This document shows, one piece after another, positions 1 through 11,417 of a stretch of DNA of 64,000 nt (positions within the stretch are counted from its first letter, which is position 1; every line of letters starts with the position of its first letter). A program made the translations under genes and the position numbers. The notes below the pieces were generated by a model. It was not told where the DNA came from and did not search any database. It saw only the letters and a list, made by a program, of their open reading frames with translations. Origin of the DNA: Setomelanomma holmii (lineage: Eukaryota; Ascomycota; Dothideomycetes; Pleosporales; Phaeosphaeriaceae); contig ML978158.1 in the NCBI GenBank assembly GCA_010015745.1, positions 186,001 to 250,000 of the forward strand, read 5' to 3'.

Positions 1-188
1 CATGGAAGACTGGAAGGGTATGATACCAATTGAGGCAAAGGTGGGCATGTTCCTCTTCTATTTGATAACTCTGCAGCAATTTACAATTCTGTTGACTTAT
101 GTTGCAGTATCCAACAATCTACAAGTTCGTTCACAGTGTGTCAGACCAATCCTCCTGCCACTCATGTTGGATTCGGTAATTGTCTCCA

Positions 189-1326
189 CTACGCATGAGA
201 AGCACTCATAACACTATACCCACTCCCATTCCACAATCCGTTCCACTCTTCTCCACACACGAAACCCTCCCAAGACCTCAACTCCTCACCCTCACAATCA
301 CCCAACAACCCTTTCGCGTCAACCACCTCAACCCCTTCCTCCGCCCCTTTAGCAGTATACATCCCGCCCCCAATTCCCCGAAACGCACGCGGCAAATCCG
401 CCAAACTACTCGCCCGATACCCCGTCAAGCCCAGCTGCTGCATTCCAGCCGCGGCATCTGCGTCGCTGATGTGCTGGAAATGCGTAGATTTTTTGAGGAT
501 GCGAGAACATGTTTCAAGCATCTGACCCAGTGGCATCGACTCCGCCATCTTGACAATCTTGCCACCTAAGCGTGTCGGACCGTGTTGAGTAATAGAGCGG
601 ACAACAAAACCCGTGTCGCGCACGTCAATGGTAGGTAACTCAGACTCTGTGTACGCAGTACTCGTCTGCACCCATACTTCATTTCCATCTGGAGTGAGGG
701 ATTTGCTAGGTGCGAGAGGGAACAATTTCCACGCTTGGAAATACACGCCGATCCAGAGTACACTTGTCTTGCGCCAAAGCTCTGGGTGAGCGGTTTGAAG
801 CCAGGAAGTTACGGCGGCTTTGCCGTCGAAGTGTCGCACCGAGGTTACGGAGCCGTTTGTCGCGCGCGAAATACTTGGAAGAGATGAGAAGATTGAGTGC
901 TCGAGCGTGTCCAGGGAGGCTAGCACGTGAAGTGCGCTTTTGAGCTGTGTGACTTCGTATCCGGGTTCGTCTGGGTGCGACCAGAAATCTGTGACGAGAA
1001 AGACGGCATGGGCTCCGGCGAGGGCGGTGGTCAGGGAGGCCGCTTTGTCGAGATCGGCGTGAACAACCGCGATACCCTTGCTTGCAAGCTCTTGAGCCTT
1101 TGGGGACGACGGGGTGCGGGTCAGGGCGCGTAGGGAAAAGGTCGTCAAGAGGTCGGGGTGGTTGAGGAAGTGCTGGATGACGGAGCCGCCCTGTGGAATT
1201 TGTTAGAATGGGTTCTGTTGGTTTGGATTGTGGTAGGGAGGGGACAAAGAGTATGCATGGGAGAAGGGGTTGTACTTGAAGACCAGTTGCGCCGAAGACG
1301 GCGAGGATTTTCTTGTCGGATGGCAT
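189..1326 (-). CDS. NmrA-like NAD(P)-binding Rossmann protein
   Basis: Two exons give about 350 residues: 1326-1276 and 1190-189, with intron 1275-1191 (GTAC donor, CAG acceptor). Splicing joins the first 17 residues to the second exon and completes the dinucleotide-binding motif GATGLQGGSV near residues 12-21. The family core follows: a basic segment after beta-2, the AVFLVTDFW strand and a late substrate-domain half. In this family NmrA itself binds NAD(P) and restrains a GATA activator, while many members act as redox sensors or reductases; nothing here shows a catalytic YxxxK, so a sensor or regulator role is as likely as an enzyme. Starting at the internal Met at 1148 would lose the Rossmann motif, which is why the spliced start is chosen. 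Family assignment is secure, exact role unknown. Confidence 0.85.
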
Positions 1327-1964
1327 TATGTTTTGGGTTTTTCTATCTGTTTCGGAGATTTGTTTGGTGGTTCTGATGACCTATAGTATAAGAAATGTCC
1401 AATGCTGGACCATTATCTCTTATATGTTCACTGGAATAAACAGAGGCAGGTACATCACTTTCCTTGCACTTGTGCGCGCCTCTACAGCATACCAGGCAGA
1501 CTGCGTGGAACTTCACTGCCATGTCTCGCAGTTATTGGCCATCTCGCTGCTTGTTACCATACTTTGCTAACAATCTGGTGATTCTGCTGATCAATATCAG
1601 TTTTGCCCTTTCAAGATGTGTGCAGAAATGACCGAAGCGACAATATCGCTGTTGAGAAACAGCTGAAGACGGACAGATTGTTAACACTTGCGGCGGAACG
1701 AATGCATCGAGTATGATAGCCCTCATGTGTAGGAACTCTGAGGTTGAGCCGATGGCGGTGATGTTGGAGGGAGTCGGAGGAATGGTTGTGCCGTCGGCTA
1801 AATCATAGAAGCTCGTTAGGTTGGCCATGACAGTGAAATATGCTCACTAAGTCAGAAACGTGTATGGGGACTCTAGAAAGTAAGGATAAGTATTCTTCGG
1901 GCATTTCTAGATACGGTTTTGGCTGTGCTGATACCGAGCTTCGTAGAGGTATGTACATGGCCGT
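1327..1964. other. intergenic, no supported gene
   Basis: Region upstream of the NmrA-like gene and downstream of the next minus-strand gene. A minus-strand ORF of 98 codons (1828-1532, beginning MANLTSFYDLADG) starts with ATG, but I cannot relate it to any family and see no convincing splice sites that extend it. It may be a gene remnant or chance. Confidence 0.4.
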
Positions 1965-3659
1965 TCACCACCACCGAACACCCCACATCCATCCTCCCTT
2001 CAGCGCAATCTTAAAGCCCCATGGCTCCCACATCGTAAGTCCAACCATCCACAACCACACCGCACAAACACCAACCCACCCACCAAGCCACTTCACAACT
2101 CGAAATGGCGCGGCAATCGTATTGAATGCTTCACGCACCGCATCGAGGACGAACCATATCGCTATAACCGCGTACACGATAAGACAGATTTTGAACACTA
2201 GATAGGTGAACGACTTGATCTGGGCGAAGGCAGTGTCGAATGTACCCGTCGCTGGTACAGGGACGGGTGCGGAAGGTGTGGGTCGAGCAAGGACTTTTTT
2301 GGGAGATGTTGGTCGACTCACAGTTGGTGTACGAAGACAAGCGGGCGTTGTCGTCAAAGGTGACGTTGCTTCGCGGACTGCGAATGGGTCGACATACGCC
2401 GTAGTCCTCGCCGTCACAAGTTTCGCAGCAGGCAGGGCTAACACGACGGGCGTAGTAGTTGGCTTAGCGACTCGTGGGCCCGAGGGACGGAGCCAAGGCC
2501 AGCGGGTCGTGAGTGGACGTTTTGGTCTTGTCTTTTTCGACTCATCGGTTGCTTTACCATTTCCTGCATCTTTGTTCTTGCTATTATCGGGTGCTGAAGT
2601 CGCGCCTGCGACAGCGCCTGTGGCGTCTTTACTCCTGTAGCTGAAGATGGAATCACCCTCTACTGAGTTGTGGCGTGTAAAGTTTGGCATAGACTTGACT
2701 GGGCTGGGAGATCGCGATGTTTGTGTAGAAGAAGTAGCAACTGGGCGGCTGTAGAGGTTACGAGTACCCTCTGTCTGTAAGCGCTGAGTCGGCGGTGTCG
2801 AAGGCTTAGGCTTGATATGGACCTTGATGCTTGCAGGTAGGGGTGTTCGCGACGTCGTTGTCGATGACGCTCCCGCGGTCGAGTCGGCACGATAGATGCG
2901 GTAGCATGAAGTGGCTGATGCAGGTACTGCGGTGGCAGTGATCGTTATGGGCTTTCGTGGTGTACAGACATTTGCCATGCCGTGGGCTTGTCGAGCGCTT
3001 GGTATGAGTGGTCGAGTGACTTGACTAGTGCCTGTCCAAGCACCCTGCTCTATCGGTGGACTGATAGGAAACGATCCTGCAGGACTTGGTTGACTTTTGT
3101 TGGTCTCGACTGATGCACAGTAGTTATCCACTGGCCGAGACGCATAGTCATATGACAAGATCTTTGAGGGGACCTTAACGCCCGGACTGTTGTTCCTCTC
3201 ACGTACCTGCCGTGCCTTCTCTTGGCATTCTTTGAATGCTTCAGCTCGTGCTGTCGGTGAAGCTACCTTTCCAGGCGAAATAGGACGATCCAGGATAGGT
3301 AGGCGAGTGGTCGGCATCAGAACGGCAAAAGCATCGCTCTCGAACGCGGCTTGAGTATCCGTTGAATCCGTTCGTATTGTGACAAAGCCAGTCTTCCTGC
3401 TTGTGGGCACTCTCCTAGGTGGTTGCGCCTCGCAGTAGCCTGTTGACTCGTCTGTGACATAAGGCTGGCGGTAGTTTGTATGGGTCCTGCCCGAGTGCTT
3501 CTCATGACTTTGGGAAAAGCTTTTGAGCGACTCGACGATTTGAGCAAAGGACCTCGGTGATTGTTTCGAGTTGCTCGTGGTTGCTAGTTTTGCCGGAGCC
3601 GATTCTCCAAGATATGCCATTGGCGAGTCGTGCGTGCGATTGCGGCGCCGAAACATCAT
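1965..3659 (-). CDS. Ser/Thr/Pro-rich protein with hydrophobic C-terminal segments
   Basis: Single-exon ORF of 564 residues. Residues 1 to about 470 are low in hydrophobic content and rich in Ser, Thr, Pro, Lys and Arg, with many SP/TP dipeptides (for example ATSPTARAEAF and SRSPSPVKSMP). This suggests a disordered, phosphorylated cytoplasmic or nuclear-side region. Near residues 485-510 there is a clear membrane span (YLVFKICLIVYAVIAIWFVL), followed at about 520-545 by a second Trp-rich hydrophobic stretch, and the protein ends in Trp-rich sequence (GWMWGVRWW). The topology therefore looks tail-anchored or two-span. I do not recognise the family. Continuous length and strong codon bias in this frame support a real gene; an undetected intron is possible. 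No functional statement is justified beyond membrane anchoring. Confidence 0.7.
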   Translation of the reverse strand: MMFRRRNRTHDSPMAYLGESAPAKLATTSNSKQSPRSFAQIVESLKSFSQSHEKHSGRTHTNYRQPYVTDESTGYCEAQPPRRVPTSRKTGFVTIRTDSTDTQAAFESDAFAVLMPTTRLPILDRPISPGKVASPTARAEAFKECQEKARQVRERNNSPGVKVPSKILSYDYASRPVDNYCASVETNKSQPSPAGSFPISPPIEQGAWTGTSQVTRPLIPSARQAHGMANVCTPRKPITITATAVPASATSCYRIYRADSTAGASSTTTSRTPLPASIKVHIKPKPSTPPTQRLQTEGTRNLYSRPVATSSTQTSRSPSPVKSMPNFTRHNSVEGDSIFSYRSKDATGAVAGATSAPDNSKNKDAGNGKATDESKKTRPKRPLTTRWPWLRPSGPRVAKPTTTPVVLALPAAKLVTARTTAYVDPFAVREATSPLTTTPACLRTPTVSRPTSPKKVLARPTPSAPVPVPATGTFDTAFAQIKSFTYLVFKICLIVYAVIAIWFVLDAVREAFNTIAAPFRVVKWLGGWVGVCAVWLWMVGLTMWEPWGFKIALKGGWMWGVRWW

Positions 3660-4176
3660 TTCCTATGGGGGATTGTCTTTATTCAAAAGCTATATGGTTG
3701 AGAGCGACTGAAGAGCAAAACGAGCTCGTTGCACAGTGCGAATGCATTGTGGAACGTGGAGCTTATGAAAAGTTCAGCGACAGCTCAAATCCGGTCTGAC
3801 GATTTGCGTCAACGTGGGCTGGACGTGGAATGCATGGAGGCTGGTGTGTGGTGGCTGGACACTCTGGAATGTGGTGTGGCACAGAAGCTGGAAGCCGGAA
3901 GCGAGACGAGACGACCCGGAACTTCAGGTCTAGACGAGCGGAAGACTTCGAGTCAAGAGATGCTGTGAAAACGGACATGTCATCATTCAAGACTTCTCCC
4001 GACGCCAGATGCTGATACCGCCTATGTGCGCGACGAGTGCGAGGGTATATGCTATGCAAAGTGACTTCGACTCCGGGTGGAAGCCAGTATGCGAGAAGAA
4101 CCATAAACCCCGGAAATAGACTCCGACACTCAAATCCATCCAAACCGCCATGGGGTAAAGTGAAAGCAAAAAAAAC
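3660..4176. other. intergenic between two minus-strand genes
   Basis: Contains the promoter of the Ser/Thr/Pro-rich gene and the 3' end of SEH1. Short ORFs on both strands (for example 4143-3763 minus) have no recognisable similarity and lie where untranslated sequence is expected. Confidence 0.4.
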
Positions 4177-5860
4177 TTAGGCATCGCCGGTCGGGTCGAT
4201 CTCGGCGTATTCCATCCAGCGACCATTGACGGCCTTCTTCCAGGTGCGAATGGACGCATCGTCACCTGTAGAGACAAGCAAGTCACCTGTATAGTTTGTC
4301 AGTAAGACAAAATTATCAAGAGAATACAGTACGTACCCATATGCGAGAAGCTAACACGCCAGACCGCGCCGTGGTGGTTGGTGAGCTCGTCGGTAAGCTT
4401 GGCAGTCTGTCTAATGCGACCCGGATATTGGTCGTGTTCACGCGACGTGTCTGGTGTTTTGGAAGTACCAGCCAGCCCAGCTCCAATGCCAGAAGGTGCG
4501 TTCTTGCGTGGCCCCGGACGAGGCGAGATGGCATCAGTAGCTGTGGCGGTCGAAGATGTTCCGCCTGTTGAGGCGTGGCCGGAAGAAGGCGTCGTCAGTT
4601 CATAGATACGAATGACACCATCTTTGCTAGCTGTTGCGAGAATGTCATGTCCACGCATCGAGCCATTTGCCCATGCTAGATCGCGAATGATCTGACGGGC
4701 ACCTTCCAGCTTGGCCACGTGGAAGAAGCGCTTGGACTTGTCGGTCCTGAAGATGTAGACATCCTTCATAGCCGCAACGGCTAGTGAGAGCGATTTGCGG
4801 TCAAGGCCAGCCATAATTGCTGTCCAGCAAGGTAGCTTCTCCTTATGAAATACAACCTTGAAGCCTACCTCTTCTTGGCGCTGAGGTGGACTGTCTTCGC
4901 AGACCCAATGCTCTGCTAGAACAGTCCATTCATTGAGGCTACTCTGATCGAGCGGCTCGTAGACAGTCAGGTAGCCGTCACGTGTGATCAGAGCGAGCCA
5001 CGTCTCCTGCATGATGTTCTTGAAGTCAAGCGACATGAAAGGCGCGTGAGTCTGAGAAGCAAGGTTTGTGATCAGCTTGAATCTGTTGCCAGACATAGGC
5101 ACTTCGGTGACATCTTCTTGCCAAAGCTTGCAGCGGCCATCCTCACCAATGCTGCCGACAACTTCGCCCATGAAGGGGCCGTTCCACTTGACCTGTCACA
5201 TGTTAGCATCAGGTTACCCAGGTGGCGATATCGTATGCATGGGCCCCGATCGAGGCATGCGGCTGAAAATTAGATAAAATGTGGTGCACTCACATCCACA
5301 ATCTCAGCATCGTGTGCCTTCCAACTCTCGACAAGAGTCCAGGATTCGTCTTTCTTGTCCCAGACCTTGAGCCGGTGGTCGGAACTCGCGGTGACCATGC
5401 GCGTACCAAAGTAGTTGAAATCGATGGCGAGAACAAGGTCCTGGTGGCCATGGGCAAAGGTCTGGACGCCGCGCTCTGCTGCCATCTTCGTATACGCGTG
5501 ACGCGCCTCGATGAAGTGGGTTTCGAGGTGCTGGACGACGCGTGGCTCTACGCTGCATGGACTTCCGTCTGCGCAAGGCTCCTGTATCAAGGGAGACACA
5601 AGGTCAGCATGCTCCAGGACATCTTCGAAGGAGACTGCAAGGTTGAGATGGGAGTGCCGATGGTGGGAGAGCGGACCAGAGTGCAACCGTGCTTCGTCGC
5701 GTGTGGGGCTCAAAGATGAGTCGCTCGCGGCTTGCGAGGGCAGGCGCGATGGCGTCAGGTTCGAGAGGAATGCTGGGCGAGCAAGGCGAAGAGTAACGGC
5801 GTCTAAGTTCGCCTTGATAGCGTCGAGATCAGTGTGCTGGCCAGGCTGGTTGAGCTCCAT
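4177..5860 (-). CDS. SEH1: Nucleoporin Seh1, WD40 beta-propeller
   Basis: Three exons: 5860-5294, 5192-4337 and 4286-4177, phases 0 and 1, with GTGAGT and GTACGT donors; 510 residues. Seh1 is a WD40 blade protein of the Nup84/Y complex of the nuclear pore and of the SEA/GATOR2 complex at the vacuole. The WD repeats start near residue 130 with the family signature HGHQDLVLAIDFNYFG, then SSDHRLKVWD, a Trp-Lys-rich second repeat, ASKDGVIRIYE near residue 380 and a last repeat TGDDASIRTWKK that sits on the small third exon. A low-complexity insert of about 60 residues lies before the last repeat. The ORF carries about 125 residues ahead of the usual start; the Met at 5485 begins the part conserved in other Seh1 proteins. 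Divergent from ALG7, about 450 bp between start codons. Confidence 0.88.
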
Positions 5861-6309
5861 AATGGTTGCCAATGCGTTCGTCGGCTGGAGCTTCTCTCGT
5901 TTGGGGTTAGCAGGAGGAAGAGGCCGGGCTGTTTCTGAACACCTTTCAACACCACGTAGCAACGCCAACGACCATCGCAAACACGCGCAAACGCAGGCAG
6001 TCGCTCCTTCCTGCAGTATTCCTGCATCCTGCCGCATTTGTAGCGCGCTTGCCTATTTCGATCGCTAAACTTTGTCCGCGCCACTTTTCTCCACGTGGAT
6101 TGGAGAAGCCCTGTTTCAGTAGCACGTAATAAGTGCAATATCCGCTGAGCATTCACGGACCTCAGGGTTGCTGCATTCTTGTTCACTATATCCATTCTGG
6201 GTCGAGCAAGGCGAAAGGTGCCCTTCAAACACCAGGCCACGTGCCAAGAGCCCCAACATCGTCCCGACGAGCACCGGCCAAAGTCATCAAAAGGAGGGCC
6301 TTTAAAAGG

Positions 6310-7787
6310 ATGTCATCAACGACTCTGACAACGACTGAAACATTTTCGCTGCTGTCTTTGTCAGTGGCCTGTGTTGGGATCTTGGCAAATACGCTGCAGG
6401 GTGAAGGAGAACCGCTTATTGCCTCCATAGCATTCAGTGGTCTCGCATTCTCCTTCTGCTATGCGTTGGTACGATGGCTTGGCAACGCCTTCATCAAGCG
6501 TGGCTTCAAGGGAAGAGACTTGTGCAAGCTTAAGCAAACTGAGATGTAAGTGTGACCAAGTTATGAAGTTGGCGTGTGGCTCACGAGTATAGCCCAGAGA
6601 CTATGGGTGCAGTATGCGCAATGGTGTACCTGTTCGTTTTGATTGCTTTCATTCCATGGCCCTTCTACAAGGACATCGTTGTGGCGACATCAGGTGGAGG
6701 TAATCGAGACGTAATAAAGGAGATGCAAGAGATCGAGACAGGGCGTCTGCTCCACAGGTTCCCGCACAACAAGCTCGCTTCGTACCTATCGGCCATTCTC
6801 TCACTCCAGTCCATCGTGCTCCTAGGCATCGGTGACGACCTTTTCGACATTCGATGGCGTCATAAGGTACTCATTCCAGCCTTTGCTGTTATACCCATGC
6901 TTGTAGTATACTTTGTCGACTTTGGCGTCACGCAGATGGTTGTGCCACTACCATTGAGACCGTATTTGGGCGAACTTTTCGACCTGGGTAAGAGTCTATC
7001 AAGCTCCGTGCAATGACCTACACCGCTAACTAGACCAGGCTGGCTATACTACGTGTACATGGCACTGATGTCCATCTTCTCGTCGAACAGCATCAACATC
7101 TTGGCAGGGATTAACGGCATCGAGGTCGCACAATCCTTGGTTATCGCTGTTCTAATCGTCCTTAACGACATCCTCTACTTATCACCATTCACTCCATACC
7201 CGCATCCCGCCACGGACTCCCATCTCTTCTCCCTGTACCTTCTCCTACCATTCATCGGCGTATCAGTCGCCCTTCTGATGCACAACTGGTATCCTGCCAA
7301 GGTCTTCGTAGGCGACACATACTGCTATTTTGCGGGCATGGTCTTCGCAGTCGTTGCCATCCTCGGTCACTTCAGCAAGACGCTAATCCTACTTCTACTT
7401 CCACAAGCATTCAACTTCGTATACTCGGCACCACAACTATTCCACCTCGTTCCATGTCCCCGACATCGGCTTCCGCACTTCAATGCACGGACAGGCCTAC
7501 TGGAACCCTCGCGCGTCGAGTTTCGCAAACCGCTGCATCGGCCGATAGCGGAAAGCCTCAAGTTGTTGCACCGGCTTCGGATGTTGGATGTCGAGGTTGA
7601 TGCGAAGGGGCAGGTGGTTTCGTCGTCCAACTTTACGCTAATCAATTTGTGGCTGGTGTGGTTTGGTCCGATGCGGGAAGATCGGTTGGCGCTGGGGCTA
7701 CTTGCGTTCCAGTTCTTGACTGGAGCGCTGGGGTTGTTCATCCGGCATCGAATGGCATTGCTTGTCTTCTCGGCGGACAATTGGTAG
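6310..7787 (+). CDS. ALG7: UDP-GlcNAc:dolichyl-phosphate GlcNAc-1-phosphotransferase (Alg7/GPT)
   Basis: Three exons, 6310-6545, 6593-6987 and 7039-7787, give 459 residues, close to the yeast enzyme. Alg7 makes dolichyl-PP-GlcNAc, the first lipid-linked step of N-glycosylation in the ER membrane, and is the tunicamycin target. Joining exons 1 and 2 creates the family motif K..IPETMGAV; exon 2 carries the acidic GIGDDLFDIRWRHK loop typical of the active site; exon 3 carries HNWYPAKVFVGDTYC, the most diagnostic stretch. About ten hydrophobic spans are visible. The start ATG at 6310 lies in AAAGGATGTCA and precedes the first membrane span; the in-frame sequence upstream is basic and not conserved. 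Introns are 47 and 51 nt. Confidence 0.95.
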
Positions 7788-8636
7788 TCTAATGGTGTGT
7801 TGGACAGCATATGGCGTTGCAAACTGCATTTGTAGCGGAACTTTCGTATATTATCATAATACTATACACTTCGGCGAATTATTGTCTGTACTTGAAGCTA
7901 CAATAAGGCGCCGCTTCCACTAGATTGAGGGGGGTTATTTTTTTTGCTACTGTACATGTTCTTCAGGTATTTATAGCATTGAAGACAGTCATAAATAAGA
8001 TGTGATAGCGAGAACATATTCAAAGCTTGGTTCAGATCGCTCTAATCCAAGGGGTGCTGTAATGGTATCTGGCATGCAGACAACCTCCGAAGAAGGAACC
8101 ACACGGTATCGTCAAATCTGTCGGCAGTGTGGTCCCAGGCTGATGTGGCGTACCTGGCGAAATACGGCCACTAAGAGGCGGCGTAGACAGGCTGACGTTG
8201 CAGATAGCCGTGTTAAGGAGGCTGCGTGGCGGGGGCACAGCTCAAATGCGGGGCAGCACGCGAGCAACGTCATTGTCGAATTTGCTCGGAAAATGCACCA
8301 GACACGCTTGACACTTCCAAAGCGTAGCGCGACTATCTAGCGGATGTTGCAAGATGAAGCACCACTGCACAAGGCCATCACACGGCTTGAGTCACACTGT
8401 GATTGCGACTGTGGGACGTGCCGGCGCAGACGGTGACAATGGAAGCCTGGTGATTCGGCGATTGCCCCTCTGGCTCCAGTGGCTCCGAGATCGGGCCTGC
8501 GATTGTTCGGCGTCGCCTTTGTGATGCGCTTCTTTAAAGCCGAGCGTGTCGCTCAATCATTTTGCCTTTGAACATCTTACTCGAGCGTGTCTCCTGTAAT
8601 TGAATCTCGCGTACAACATACATCCGTTTTTACACC
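7788..8636. other. intergenic, ALG7 3' end and LEU1 promoter
   Basis: About 850 bp between two plus-strand genes. The AT-rich part just after ALG7 (7850-8000) fits a polyadenylation region. The part from 8340 on is the LEU1 promoter and holds a TGAGTCA element. An ORF at 8002-8340 has no recognisable product. Confidence 0.5.
8388..8394. promoter_or_regulatory. Gcn4/CpcA-type site TGAGTCA
   Basis: A perfect 7-bp palindromic general-control element, 243 bp upstream of the LEU1 start codon. In ascomycetes the bZIP factor Gcn4 (CpcA/CPC1) binds TGA(C/G)TCA and activates amino-acid biosynthetic genes on starvation. The match and position are seen directly; binding is inferred. Confidence 0.5.
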
Positions 8637-11112
8637 ATGCCTTCCGCTGTAACACCACCACAAACCCTGTACGACAAGGTCTTTGGCGACCACATTGTTG
8701 ATGAGAAGGAAGATGGCACAATTTTGCTCTATATTGGTGCGTTAAGCGATGAAATGTCTCAGAACGTTGATTGACTTCTCCACAGATAGGCATCTTGTCC
8801 ACGAAGTAACATCACCAGTAAGTCTGGCCGAAAAACTCGTTTCTGCTCCACGCAAGCACTAACAGAATAACAGCAAGCTTTTGAAGGTCTTCGAAACGCA
8901 GGCCGGAAGGTGCGGAGACCAGACTGCACCCTTGCCACAGTAGACCACGTAATTCTTCCCTACTTCTCATTCAACGACATGCATTGACATTCGTTAGAAC
9001 ATCCCAACCTCATCGCGGAAAAACCTTACCACGACCGACAAGTTCATCGAGGAGGCCGATTCGCGAACACAATGCGTGACGTTGGAGGACAACGTCAAGG
9101 CATTCGATCTGACATACTTTGGCCTTGACGACAAGAGGCAAGGTATCGTACACATCATCGGGCCGGAGCAGGGCTTCACATTACCGGGCACAACCGTGGT
9201 CTGCGGTGATAGCCACACATCCACACATGGCGCATTCGGCGCTCTCGCATTCGGAATCGGCACGAGTGAAGTCGAGCATGTCTTGGCCACACAGACTCTC
9301 ATCACACAAAGGAGTAAGAACATGAAGGTGCAGGTCGACGGTGAACTCGGCCCGGCTGTAAGCAGTAAAGATATTATTCTGCACGTTATTGGCCAAATTG
9401 GAACTGCCGGAGGTACAGGAGCAGTCATTGAGTTCTGCGGCTCGGCTATCCGCGGTCTGAGCATGGAAGCCCGCATGTCGATATGCAATATGTCGATCGA
9501 GGGTGGCGCAAGAGCTGGAATGGTGGCGCCTGATCAAACTACTATTGACTACCTCAAGGGACGACCACTCGCGCCAAAGGAGGACAGCCCGGAGTGGAAG
9601 AAGGCTTGCAACTACTGGCTGGGACTGAGTTCGGACGAGGGCGCCAAGTGGGATATCGAGGTTCTGATCGATGCAAAGGACATTGCACCGACAGTCTCGT
9701 GGGGCACCTCACCACAGGATGTTGTGCCCATTACCGGCGTTGTCCCAGGACCTGGTGACTTTCAAGATGAAGTCAAGAAGGACGCTTGCAAGCGTGCGTT
9801 GAAGTACATGGGCCTCACTGCGGGCACACCAATGCAAGAAGTTCAAGTCGACAAGGTCTTCATCGGATCCTGCACAAACGCACGTATCGAGGATCTTCGG
9901 CTGGCAGCACGTGTTGTCGAAGGCAAGAAGATTGCCTCGAACATCAAGCGCGCCATGATTGTGCCTGGTTCTGGTCTTGTCAAGAAGCAAGCCGAAGCAG
10001 AGGGCCTCGACAGGATCTTCTCAGACGCTGGTTTCGAATGGAGAGAAGCTGGCTGCTCAATGTGTCTCGGCATGAACCCAGACATCCTCTCCCCAGGCGA
10101 GCGCTGCGCCTCGACATCGAACCGAAACTTCGAGGGTCGACAAGGAGCAGGCGGTCGAACCCATCTCATGTCGCCTGTCATGGCTGCCGCCGCCGCCATC
10201 GTAGGAAACCTCGCAGACGTCCGAAAACTCGCACCTCCCTCAGCTCATCCCACCAAAGGTTCACCCAAGGTCGAGCTCGACGCACACATGGAAGAAGTCG
10301 GCAGCGATGAAGACTTTGACCGCCAAATGGATCTCCCCGCCGACGCCAACATCCCCAGCGCGCCACAAAGCACAAAAGGTGCGATAGCAGGCATGCCCAA
10401 ATTCGAAACTCTGCGCGGCATCGCGGCGCCTTTCGACATTGCCAACATCGACACCGACGCCATCATCCCCAAACAATTCCTCAAAACAATCAAGCGCTCC
10501 GGCCTCGGCACCGCGCTGTTCCACGCATGGCGCTACGAAGCTGGCAGCGACTCCGAGAACCCTGATTTCGTGCTGAACCAGGAACCCTATCGCAGCTCCA
10601 AGATTCTAATCTGCACGGGACCGAATTTCGGCTGCGGATCGTCGCGAGAACACGCGCCGTGGGCGCTGCTTGATTTCGGCATCAAATGCATCATCGCCCC
10701 CTCATTCGGAGATATTTTCTTCAACAACACGTTCAAAAACGGCATGCTACCGCTGCGCATCACCGACACTTCTGCGCTAAACAAACTGTACCAAATCGCA
10801 AAGTCGGGCCAAGAGCTTGAAGTCGATTTGCCCAAGCAGGTCATCCGCGATAGCGCAGGCAACGAAGTGTGTGGCTTTGATGTCGAGGAGTTTAGGAAAC
10901 ATTGCCTGGTGAATGGTCTGGATGATATTGGCTTGACGATGGCGAACGAGGAGAAGATTGAGCAGCATGAGCGCAAGAGGACAGCGGTGTGGCCGTGGTT
11001 GGATGGGAGTGGGTATCTTGCTAGGCATGGACGGGGGCCGGTGAAGATTGAGGCTAAGGCTGTGCCAAAGACGAATAGGGGCGAGGTGTTGACTGAGCCG
11101 TTGGAATGGTAG
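8637..11112 (+). CDS. LEU1: 3-isopropylmalate dehydratase (fused large and small subunits)
   Basis: Four exons: 8637-8736, 8786-8817, 8874-8948 and 8998-11112; 773 residues. The enzyme isomerises 2-isopropylmalate to 3-isopropylmalate in leucine synthesis. The three short 5' exons rebuild the conserved N-terminus: LYDKVFGDHIV, then DRHLVHEVTSP and GRKVRRPDCTLATVDH, and all phases agree. In exon 4, CGDSHTSTHGAFG, GSCTNARIEDLR and CSMCLGMNPD supply the [4Fe-4S] cysteines of the aconitase fold. The C-terminal swivel domain begins around residue 515 and contains GPNFGCGSSREHAPWAL. Length and fused architecture match the fungal enzyme. The TGAGTCA element upstream suggests general amino-acid control. 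The gene ends 305 bp from the stop codon of convergent CDC73. Confidence 0.97.
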
Positions 11113-11417
11113 ATGGTTGTCTTTGTACGGATGGGGTTGAGAAAGGTTCTGGTATGATTTGATGTTGGATTTTGGACTAAGTCGTGCATGGATGAATATG
11201 TGGCTTCATCAATGCGAACTATGAATGTAAGCAACTTTTGTATCCCTGAATAATGATCTCCATCCTACAAGGCTCGGGACTCATTGAACGCCGAATCTCT
11301 CAAAACATACCGCGCTATGCAGCCCATGCTTAGTCTTCAACGCCTTACGCCCAACACACTCGCTCAATCTTACACACGGCTGCGGGAGGTCCTATATTCC
11401 TTTCTCTACTCTTGCCC

